From contig JBOZIK010000001.1 in the NCBI GenBank assembly GCA_051453625.1, forward strand, positions 89,212,977 to 89,272,472: a stretch of 59,496 bases of DNA. Reading direction: 5' to 3'. The notes under the pieces were generated by a model. The model was not told the DNA's origin and did no database searches. It saw only the letters and a list, made by a program, of their open reading frames with translations. Each line of letters opens with the position of its first letter. Within the stretch, counting starts at the first letter, position 1. Shown here piece after piece: positions 23,145 through 31,063 of this stretch. Source of the DNA: Welwitschia mirabilis (lineage: Eukaryota; Gnetophyta; Gnetopsida; Welwitschiales). Position numbers and translations under genes: made by a program.

Positions 23145-23266
23145 CTATCATTAACAATATAAGTAGTGTTTATTTTCACTGCAATAGATAGAAATTGCAA
23201 TCTCAACGATCAAAGAATATGATATATTAAAGAAATATTAAAGTTTTCTTGAGAAAGATTACTTAC

Positions 23267-23597
23267 AATATGATCAAACTCATCTAAGTGGTCTAGATGT
23301 ATCTCTTTTAGACCTTCATTCTTCTTATCCATATATCTATCACCCCATTTAATAATCTCATTCAATGCACCTCATTCTTTCAATAGTTGGAAGGCTTCTG
23401 TTAGGCCGTTTCTATAGGTGCTTTTGTGATGACTTTATCTAGTTTAATATTGTCTTTCTTCTCATTAGAATGACTAGTATCTATCTCACCCATTTCCATC
23501 CATCTAATAGTTGCATCTTCAAGTTCATCTTGATTGGTAGGTTCGGAAGCTTCATCTTCCTCTTTGAAGACATCATTAACAATGGGTTTATGACTAT
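23267..23597 (-). pseudogene. SART1-like exon (acidic region)
   Basis: Acceptor CTGATGATTCAG; donor ATTGTAAGT. The first part reads HKPIVNDVFKEEDEASEP (family: RKPESEDVFMEED). A one-base shift near 23404 moves to the frame reading ALNEIIKWGDRYMDKK and LDEFDHI (family: TLKEKVEWGGRNMDKK, TDEFGR), with a stop replacing one residue. Confidence 0.8.
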
Positions 23598-23735
23598 CTG
23601 AATCATCAGAAATGAGCTTTTTAAACATATATAAAACCATTAAAAATATTGAATAAATTACCAAAATATGTTTAGTAGAGTAAAAATGGAAACAGGTTTG
23701 ATCACTAACTTCATATGCTCTAATTTTCTACATAC

Positions 23736-23990
23736 CATCATCTAATTTTAAACCCCACATGAATTCCTCCATCTCTGTGAAAATAACTTTGTTTTCTTGA
23801 GTGTCTATTGGTTGGTTATCATCACCTCCTATTGATTGGCTAGCAGAAACAACCATCTGCATTATGTCCTGAGGACCAGAAGCAATGTTTGTAGACTACT
23901 TTTTAAGTGCTTCTTTTCTTGCCTTTTCCAAGGAATAACTGGTGCTTTAGTTATTTTTTTCTTAGCAATTCATAAAGTGGCTCCCTCATG
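23736..23990 (-). pseudogene. SART1-like exon (SLEKARR to FTEMGDFVWGL region)
   Basis: Reads SLEKARKEALKK, then after a TAG stop ASGPQDIMQMVVSAS, TQENKVIFTEMEEFMWGL and LDD before donor GGTATG. The family sequence has SLEKARRLAL, GSGPQAVAHLV and TQENTVVFTEMGDFVWGL. The 5' border is uncertain because the beginning is interrupted by stops. Confidence 0.8.
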
Positions 23991-24219
23991 AAGAAAAAAG
24001 ATTAAATTAAATAAAGTACTAAGTCTGATAATGAAAGTTAAAGTGATTAAAAAATCCTCAACAAGGGCGTTCTAGTGCATTGTATATTCTTATCTAAGAC
24101 TTGTATCATTTTATGATGTCATGTTAATTGCTAGAAACATGAGAAGTATATGGCTAACCTCATAACAAACGTTTTGTAAGGGGACTAGAGCAGGCTATCA
24201 TCAAAAAAGTCTAAGGTTC

Positions 24220-24681
24220 NNNNNNNNNNNNNNNNNNNNNNNNNNNNNNNNNNNNNNNNNNNNNNNNNNNNNNNNNNNNNNNNNNNNNNNNNNNNNNNNN
24301 NNNNNNNNNNNNNNNNNNNNNNNNNNNNNNNNNNNNNNNNNNNNNNNNNNNNNNNNNNNNNNNNNNNNNNNNNNNNNNNNNNNNNNNNNNNNNNNNNNNN
24401 NNNNNNNNNNNNNNNNNNNNNNNNNNNNNNNNNNNNNNNNNNNNNNNNNNNNNNNNNNNNNNNNNNNNNNNNNNNNNNNNNNNNNNNNNNNNNNNNNNNN
24501 NNNNNNNNNNNNNNNNNNNNNNNNNNNNNNNNNNNNNNNNNNNNNNNNNNNNNNNNNNNNNNNNNNNNNNNNNNNNNNNNNNNNNNNNNNNNNNNNNNNN
24601 NNNNNNNNNNNNNNNNNNNNNNNNNNNNNNNNNNNNNNNNNNNNNNNNNNNNNNNNNNNNNNNNNNNNNNNNNNNNNNNNN
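24220..24681. other. Assembly gap (462 N) inside the SART1 fragment
   Basis: The gap interrupts the SART1-like fragment after AYQSTYKK. Its length is not a round placeholder, so it may be sized. It probably hides an exon end and intron. Confidence 0.7.
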
Positions 24682-24926
24682 GCTTTTTTATATGTAGATT
24701 GATATGCATGTTGCCTTTGATTGGCTACTTTCTTTTTTGCTACGTCTTTCAAAGCTTGCCTATCTATGTCCTTTCTTGAACCTCTATCTTTGGCTCCCAG
24801 GCTATTAGAAGTAGTTTTTGCTGTCAAGGCATCAAGATCAGGCTTCTCTCTCTTTCTTAATACTTTCTTTTTCTTAGGTTTATTGAACTAAAGAATTTCC
24901 TCATGAGTGTAATAATTGGAAGCCAT
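24682..24926 (-). pseudogene. SART1-like exon (SxYYTxEEM to RQALK region)
   Basis: Reads MASNYYTHEEIL, one stop at a Gln codon, then NKPKKKKVLRKREKPDLDAL, NSLGAKDRGSRKDIDRQALK and NQRQHAYQSTYKK before the gap. Family: DYYTxEEMLxFKKPKKKK, GLGAGDLGSRxDGRRQ, RxNAYQxAxxKA. The first ~35 bp recur beyond the gap at 25037. Confidence 0.88.
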
Positions 24927-24936
24927 TAATGATAAT

Positions 24937-25036
24937 NNNNNNNNNNNNNNNNNNNNNNNNNNNNNNNNNNNNNNNNNNNNNNNNNNNNNNNNNNNNNNNN
25001 NNNNNNNNNNNNNNNNNNNNNNNNNNNNNNNNNNNN
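24937..25036. other. Assembly gap (100 N) with duplicated flanks
   Basis: AGTGTAATAATTGGAAGCCA before the gap is repeated (one mismatch) right after it, both followed by TTAATGATAAT. Probable unmerged overlap. Confidence 0.85.
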
Positions 25037-26594
25037 AGTGTAATAATTGAAAGCCATTAATGATAATTAGACTAAAGACTGAGTCTGATTTCTTACAAAT
25101 GTGCCTTGTAGCCTTCTACAAATCTAAAATGTCAAGGAAAAATACATACACTATAAGTGATAAAAAGGGGAGTATGTTATGATTTCAACAATAGCTGCCT
25201 ACCAGGAGCAACGTATGTTCATTTCTAAGAAACATTAAAAAAAGGAAAAAAAACTAAGAAACATAAGAAAAAAAGGGAAAATGTAAATTNNNNNNNNNNN
25301 NNNNNNNNNNNNNNNNNNNNNNNNNNNNNNNNNNNNNNNNNNNNNNNNNNNNNNNNNNNNNNNNNNNNNNNNNNNNNNNNNNNNNNNNNAAAAAGGAAAA
25401 AAAACTAAGAAACATAAGAAAAAAAGGGAAAATGTAAATTTCATATGATTAAATCTAGGAAATAAAGCATACTTGATTTGAAGATCAACATAGAAAAGAT
25501 TATCAATGGAAACTCCTTTGCAGAATTACATAACATTATTATACAATATACAAACATAGTCTTATGGGAATGAAAGGATAAAAAATTAAACTTAAGAATA
25601 AACAAAATCTTCTTTGAAGGTAGAAAGCAGAATAAGCGATTCTCTCTCTTTGTAGTCTACGTTTATATAAGAATCACATTAAAAAACTATTGTATAATCA
25701 TCAGAATGCCAAGAATGCATCCAAGATTGAAGAATCTAATAAAAATTAGGAATAACCATCTAATTTATGTTGTAAGCATGGTAGTTAGCAGTTGATAGTT
25801 GCATGCAAGATGATATATATAATCATTTTGAGTTTCAAGACTCCTGTTCTCATAAAATGTGTTTAAAAGTTCTAAGATTGAAAATGTTAGAGAAGAAAGA
25901 GGGGTCAGTTTCTTGTATGTAACAGCAATTTTGGAGGAATCCTATTATTTAGGGAATTGGGAGACAGAAAGTCTAAAATCATTTGATTAATCTTTAGTCT
26001 TATCCTACGCATTTGACAAAAGACTCTTTAACATTGTGAATAAACATGGAGCTAAATCTAAAGCTACCAAAACATGAGTACAGACGCTTTTATACTTAAT
26101 TTTAATGAAAAAGAGGAAATTCAATAATGTTATCACTCTTCCATCCTTTATTTAAAAATCTCCATGACTTTTTATAAGCAAAATCTTAGGAATGACATGT
26201 TCTCTGGTTTTAGCAAAATGTATGGAAATAGGATTTAAGATAGATGATGGCTCTTTTAAAAGAATCAAGTCCATTTATTCTATGACTATGTTGTTTTTCT
26301 TTTTAACCTTCCTATTTTCTTAGCAATGATATGGCATTGTCAACAAACTCGTTAAAACAGCTATTTTCAGAGCTTTGTTATTAGGAATAAATGACTAGTT
26401 TTTAGAAGTATTATCAAGAAGTAAAACCCAAATTTACATGGATTAAGAAAGGAGATAACAACACAACATTCTTCTTTAGACTAGTTAATCAAAGAAAGAA
26501 ATGGAACAACATTCAAATAGTGAAAGTAAGGGATAATGAGCTAAATGAAAAGACATCCCTGATGCTTTTAATAATATGCTAGAAGATCAGTGGA
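25037..26594. other. CACTA interior, right part, unassigned
   Basis: No exon with clear borders or transposase motif recognised. Includes another 100-N gap at 25290-25389 whose flanks share about 50 bp (an A-rich stretch ending GGGAAAATGTAAATT), again suggesting an unmerged overlap. Confidence 0.5.
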
Positions 26595-26760
26595 AGAAAA
26601 TAACATGTGAGCAAGAACTGACCGACATTGCTTTTGGCTGAATTAGTGTAAGAAAATAACATGCAAGTGAGGACTAACTAGCGCTACATAAGGCTTCGAA
26701 AAGAAATAACATATGAGCGAGCACTGACTAGTGCTATTTATGGCTGAATTAAATGCCTTA
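26595..26760 (-). repeat. Right subterminal repeats of CACTA element (3 units)
   Basis: Three units of about 51-56 bp start AGAAAATAACATG near 26595 and 26651 and AGAAATAACATATG at 26702. Each is followed by a GAGCRAGNACTGACYAG-like word and by GGCTGAATT or a GGCTTCG variant. The right array differs in sequence from the left array. Confidence 0.8.
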
Positions 26761-26767
26761 AAAACAT

Positions 26768-26793
26768 TTATACAGCCTCTATTTCTTGTAGTA
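26768..26793 (-). repeat. Right terminal inverted repeat of CACTA element
   Basis: Read on the minus strand it begins TACTACAAGAAATAGAGGCT, matching the left terminus with the first base C changed to T. Confidence 0.87.
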
Positions 26794-26796
26794 TCT
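26794..26796. repeat. Target-site duplication TCT (right)
   Basis: Second copy of the TCT that precedes 19209. After it the interrupted chromovirus continues as TCTCATGTGTTGAATT. Confidence 0.85.
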
Positions 26797-26853
26797 TCTC
26801 ATGTGTTGAATTAATCTCATATTCAGGTGGACCCAATTGTTCAACTATAAAGG
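26797..26853 (+). pseudogene. Start of G1 chromodomain region, resumed after CACTA
   Basis: TCTCATGTGTTGAATTAATC onward matches 30777 and following of element G2 (SHVLN, then HIEVEP in G2 against HIQVDP here). This proves that sequence left of 19209 and right of 26793 was once continuous. It is cut by a gap after 57 bp. Confidence 0.85.
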
Positions 26854-26953
26854 NNNNNNNNNNNNNNNNNNNNNNNNNNNNNNNNNNNNNNNNNNNNNNN
26901 NNNNNNNNNNNNNNNNNNNNNNNNNNNNNNNNNNNNNNNNNNNNNNNNNNNNN
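26854..26953. other. Assembly gap (100 N) joining two chromoviruses
   Basis: Left of the gap is the chromodomain start of G1; right of it is mid-gag of G2. The 3' end and LTR of G1 and the 5' LTR, leader and gag start of G2 are missing, so the gap hides several kb or a rearrangement. Confidence 0.8.
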
Positions 26954-27665
26954 GGAAGAATTTGAATATGTATTTAAAGAAAAGTATATCATTAAGTTCA
27001 ATAGTTATTAAAAGTTTTCTCAATTCTATAATATTAGGCAAGCACCTAATGTGACCATAGCTTCTCATGAATGTAAATTTGTAGAAATCGTAAGATATGT
27101 ATCACATATTCATCTTAATGAAGAAGTCAAATCAAATATTTTCATTGATACTTTACTTCATTTTTTATTAAAGTATTTATGTTACAACCTAGAACTTTAA
27201 TTGAAACTATAGAGAAAGCAAAAGTGGTAGAGCAAAATTTACAAAGACATCTAGAAAACAAGAAACAAATCCCTCCTAGGGGTTCTAGCTTTAAGGGAAA
27301 TCAATCAACGTGTCTCATCATAATAAGACTTGGAATGTCAATTGGGGTAATGTTTATAATAATAACATCATAAATAGGAATTTCAATCAAAATGAGCATG
27401 CACCATTTAACAGGAATTAGAATATTCCTAGTCAGAGTCATGTGGGCAATCAATCATAAAGATTCAATTTTAAGCAGAATCCAAGACAAAGTCATTATCA
27501 AGATTAGTCTAATAATGGCTTTCAATTCTTTAATTATAAAGGAAACCATAGGGTTAAAAAATATCCATTGCTTACTAAGAGCTATCCTAGATAACAATCA
27601 AAAAATCCTTAAGTATTACACACTGTTTAATAGTCAATTGAACAACTTCGAGCACTAGTAGATAA
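26954..27665 (+). pseudogene. gag of chromovirus G2 (degenerate)
   Basis: The first frame reads EEFEYVFKEKYIIKFNS and then NIRQAPNVTIASHECKFVEI with VRYVSHIHLNEEVKSNIFID, matching the retrotransposon gag family (WEEFxxLFxEKYFP, xxSVAEYExKFxEL, PxxxxxExxKxxRFxxGL). Its 5' end is missing in the gap. The downstream part to about 27660 contains Asn-rich frames as in G1. Stops and frameshifts prevent translation. Confidence 0.75.
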
Positions 27666-27739
27666 TTAAGGAGTGTAATTTTAGAACTCATTCATAGAAG
27701 GTAAAGCCTCACTCAATAACAAAAAAAAATAATTATTTT

Positions 27740-28030
27740 ATTTTATTATGGAGCAATACATTATTTTATTTTTCCTAGATTTGTTCTAAGGAAAAGATGA
27801 TGTTGCACTCCAATTGAGGAATCCATAGAGCTTGCAAATGGATTTATAGCTAAGGTTAATCATTAGGTCCAAAATTGTACTTTATCTATAATTGAGATAT
27901 ATTTTTAGATTTAACCAATTGTTATTAATCTAGGAAAATATGAGGTTGTTTTTGGCATGAATTGGTTGACACAAAATGAGGCTATTATAAATTATGAGAA
28001 TTATCAATTAGAATGACAGATCATGGACAA
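27740..28030 (+). pseudogene. Aspartic protease of chromovirus G2
   Basis: Sequence near 27940-28020 reads YEVVFGMNWLTQNEAIINY, matching the protease C-terminal signature (xDVILGMDWLxxHxAxIDC). Upstream, an ELANGFIAKV-like word fits the family. The active-site DSGAT region could not be read with confidence. Confidence 0.65.
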
Positions 28031-28229
28031 AGAATAACCTTTCAAGCTCAATCAAAATCAGCTATGAATAACTTGATTAAGGCCAAGTAGATAAAGAGGA
28101 AAGATAAGAATGGATAATTAGTTTATATGCTTTAACTAAAATCAGCTAATATAAATGAAGGAGAAACTTTAGTGGGAATATAACAATAATCTAAGATTAT
28201 ATTGATGTATTTATAATAGAACTACCAGG

Positions 28230-29060
28230 AATGACACCTATGCGAGAAGTTAAGTTTACCATTGATTTAATTCCAAGAACTTAACCTCTTTCTAAGACAC
28301 CTTATAGAATGTTTCCTACAAAAATAAAAGAATTAAAAATTTAACTTAAAAAAATTCTACAAAAAGGTCTTATTCATCTTAGTGTATCATCATAGGATGC
28401 ACTAGTGTTATGTGTAAATACGAAGGATGGAACACTAAGGTTGTGCATTAATTACAGATAGTTTAATAAAGTTTTAATTAAGAACAAATATCCATTGCCA
28501 AGAATAGATTACCTATTTAACCAATTCAAAAAAGCTAAGGTATTTTTCTAAGTTGATTTAAAATTTGGATATCATCAAGTTTGAATTAAGGAAGAATATA
28601 TTCACAAAATAGCTTTTAGAACTCACTATGAACATTATGAGTTCATTGTCATGCCTTTTGGTTTAACTAATGCCTCTACAATATTTATAAGCCTTATGAG
28701 TCATATATTTTAGACATATCTTGACTCTTTTGTAATTATATTCATTGATGACATTCTTATTTATTCTAAGTCTTATGAAGAACATGAGAAACACTTGAGA
28801 ATAGTCTTAGATACCTTAAGAAATCACCAACTATATGCTAACATAAAGAAATGTTCTTTTTGAAAGGAATCCATTCATTTTTTAGGTCATGTAGTATCCA
28901 AAAAAGGTATTTCAATTGATCCAGATAAAACTAAAAAAATTATGGAATGGCTATCACCTACAACTATTACTGAAGTTAGAAGCTTTCTTGGTTTGAGTGG
29001 AAATTATCATTAATTCATCTTTAACTTCTCTAAGATAGCTTTTCCTTTAACAAGTCTCCT
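28230..29060 (+). pseudogene. Reverse transcriptase of chromovirus G2
   Basis: Long readable frame with few stops: [72 protein letters not shown], then the catalytic box [13 protein letters not shown] with FIDD at 28741-28752, [33 protein letters not shown] and [10 protein letters not shown]. Domain order and box spacing are those of Ty3-gypsy RT. Stops sit at former Trp, Gln and Arg codons. It made the element's cDNA in the virus-like particle. Best preserved pol in the window. Confidence 0.9.
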
Positions 29061-29560
29061 AAGAAAAAATAAAGATTTTCAGTGGATAGAAAAATGTTAA
29101 TAATTCTTTGATCATCTTAAAGAGTCTTTAACTAGTGCTCTAGTGTTAATAATATCAAATGATTCTAAGACTTTTTTAGTTTACACTAATACATCAGGAG
29201 AGGGTCTTAGAGTTGTTCTTGAATAAGATAAAAGATTAATAGCCTATAAATCAAGACAACTTAAGACACATGAGAGAAATTATCCTATTCATGATTTTGA
29301 ATTAGTTGCAGTAATATTTTTTTTAAAGTTATGGAATCATTATCTCTATGGTATTAAATTTCAAGTTTAGACTAATCATAAGAGTTGAAAATACATTTTT
29401 ATCCAATCAAATTTAAATCTTAGGAAAATAAGATGGATGGAATTTTTTTATGACTTTTATCTTCAAATTCTATACTATAAGGGTAAAGGAAATAAAGTTA
29501 TAGATGCCCTTAGTAGATATGGCTATGTTAAAAACATTATAAAAATTCAAAGTCATATAT
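29061..29560 (+). pseudogene. RNase H of chromovirus G2
   Basis: Reads DSKTFLVYTNTSGEGLRVVL (family: FxxxTDASxxGxGxVL), [20 protein letters not shown] (family: AYxSRxLxxxExNYxxxDxE), LAVIF-like sequence, [18 protein letters not shown] and ALSRYG. One active-site Asp (TDAS) is Asn here. Follows RT without a break. Confidence 0.88.
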
Positions 29561-29619
29561 CTATTATTATTGTAGAGGATCAAAACAAAGATTAAAACTA
29601 TAAAAAATTAAAAGATAAA

Positions 29620-30765
29620 TTAGAGAAATTAACAAATTCAAGAGACTTTAGTATTCATTTAAAGGGTTATATTAAATTTAAGGGGAGATTCTTGATTCCT
29701 AAGGTAAATGAAATCAGATAAAAGCTAATGTTTGAATTTTATAATCCTTCAATATCAAGTCATTCTATAGGAATAAAAATGTATCCAAACATGAAGGAAA
29801 AATTTTAGTCGTCAAGAATGAAAAAGGATATAGTAGAATTTCTATCAAAGTGTCTAAATTATCAGCAATTTAAGGCAAAATATAAGAATATAGCAGGACT
29901 ACTCTATCATCATAATGTTTTAGATTATAAGTGGGATGTAAGTTACATGGACCTTACATTAGGGATTCTAAGAATCCTAGAGGTAATGAATTAGTTATAG
30001 TTATTATTGATAGAGCAACTAAATTAGCACATTTCATTCTAGTAAAATCTACTTACAGTGTTAAGGATATAGCCAAAGTGTACATTTAGAATATTATTCA
30101 TTTACATGATATATCCTTAGTGATTATTTCTAACAAGGACTCAAAATTTACCTATAAATTTTGGCAAGAACTACAATTGAAATTAAGAGGTAAGCTAAAT
30201 ATGAACATAGCATTTCATCTTCAAATAAATAGTTAAGCAAAAACAATTAATCAAATTCTAAACAATCTTCTTAAAGCATGTGTTCTTGATGAGCCTAAGA
30301 GTTAGTAAGAATACCTACTATTAGTGGAATTTGTATATAATAATAGTTATTAAGGTTCTATTCAAATGGCTATATTTGAAGCTTGATATGGTAGGAAATG
30401 CAGAGCACTCACTAGATGGATAGAACTTGAGGAAACATAAATAATAGAACCAAAAATATTAGAATAAATGAAAAATAAGATGATAACCATTAAGAATATA
30501 TCAAAGGAAGCAACAGATAGGTAAAATATGTATGCAGATCATTAAAGAAGAGATCTTGAATTCCAAGTAGGTTATCATATCTTTCTTAAAATATCACCAA
30601 TGAAATTAGTTATCCAAGAAGTCAAGAGATAAGAACTAGCCCATAGATTTATTAAATCATTTCATTTATTTAATCATATTAGACATGTTGCATACAAGCT
30701 TGCTCTACCTTTCTAATTGTTTCACATGCATAACATTTTTTTATGTGAATATGCTAAGAAAGTAT
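29620..30765 (+). pseudogene. Integrase of chromovirus G2 (frameshifted)
   Basis: The zinc-binding part reads HSIGIKMYPNMKEKF, MKKDIVEFLSKCLNYQQFKA and then AGLLYHHNVLDYKWDVSYMD, corresponding to HxGxxKMYxDLKxxYWW, MKxDIxxYVxxCxxCQxxK, AGLLQPLxIPxWKW; the second Cys is replaced by Asn. The core then needs frame changes near 29955 and later. Remnants of the GPY region run to about 30760. It catalysed insertion of element cDNA. Confidence 0.82.
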
Positions 30766-30776
30766 ATTGTAAATTC

Positions 30777-30990
30777 TACTCATGTGTTGAATTGCTCTCA
30801 TATTGAAGTGGAACCTGATTATTTGACTATGGAAGAGCCAAAAGAAATGTTGTACTAATGAGCTATCATCTACAGAATAAGAATATCCATTAAGTAAAGG
30901 TAAAATGGAGTATCATAGTCCTGATGAAGCTACTTAGAATCTAGAAGAATTAATAAACATTCAATATGCAAGCCTTTTTGAATTCCATAA
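30777..30990 (+). pseudogene. C-terminal chromodomain of chromovirus G2
   Basis: After the integrase the frame reads SHVLN, HIEVEPDYLTMEEPKEMLY, two stops, then in a shifted frame PDEAT, a TAG at the expected Trp, and NLEELINIQYASLFE. This follows the chromodomain layout of plant chromoviruses (EEATWELExxMxxxYPxLF). Such chromodomains direct integration to heterochromatin. The combination with ~4 kb LTRs suggests the Tekay/Del-type lineage, which is inference. Confidence 0.75.
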
Positions 30991-31050
30991 TATGTAATCT
31001 TAGACTTTCAAATCATTATGTACTTGGATTCCTAGGAGTGATTTCTATTT

Positions 31051-31063
31051 AAGTGGAAGAGTA
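31051..31063 (+). other. Polypurine tract of chromovirus G2
   Basis: AAGTGGAAGAGTA directly precedes TGTTATACCCC. Purine-rich, in the expected place upstream of the 3' LTR. Confidence 0.65.

Larger units (their letters stand above)
22548..24926 (-). pseudogene. Captured SART1/DOT2-like gene fragment (tri-snRNP factor)
   Basis: At least five minus-strand exons in the correct order match the C-terminal half of plant SART1 (Arabidopsis DOT2/MDF), a U4/U6.U5 tri-snRNP protein needed for spliceosome activation. Seen by eye, from N- to C-terminal: SNYYTHEEIL, PKKKKVLRKREKPDLDAL and AKDRGSRKDIDRQALKD (about 24690-24920); VIFTEMEEFMWGLKLDD (to 23736); NDVFKEEDEASEP and IIKWGDRYMDKK (23267-23597); FHGKGLGK and ASYLVLSGQVKPG (22924-23144); VEYFLGIKWKP to a stop at 22548. 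Introns are retained, so this is not a retrocopy. In-frame stops at several Gln, Glu and Trp codons and a frameshift near 23404 make it non-coding. The N-terminal half is absent or in gaps. It sits entirely inside the CACTA boundaries, which points to gene capture. Confidence 0.85.
19209..26793. mobile_element. CACTA (En/Spm) transposon nested in chromovirus G1
   Basis: The left end reads CACTACAAGAAATATAGG. The right end, reverse complemented, reads TACTACAAGAAATAGAGG, so the terminal inverted repeats agree over about 20 of the first 26 bases, with the outer C to T change on the right. A TCT duplication flanks the element, and the chromovirus reading resumes correctly on the right side. Both subterminal regions carry repeat arrays. 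No TNP2/DUF4216/DUF4218-type transposase could be recognised, so the element is probably non-autonomous or its transposase has decayed. Most of its interior is host-gene-like DNA on the minus strand (SART1 exons). Length is about 7.6 kb including four internal gaps beside the left- and right-end arrays. Confidence 0.88.

Noticed and set aside
23401-23664. 87-codon minus-strand frame as a separate gene
   Set aside because: It is an exon of the SART1-like fragment read into its upstream intron; the first ~23 residues are intron translation before the acceptor at 23598.
24185-24827. Long minus-strand frames across the 462-N gap
   Set aside because: Most of their length is N translated as X. Only the 48 real residues at the start matter, and these belong to the SART1-like exon.
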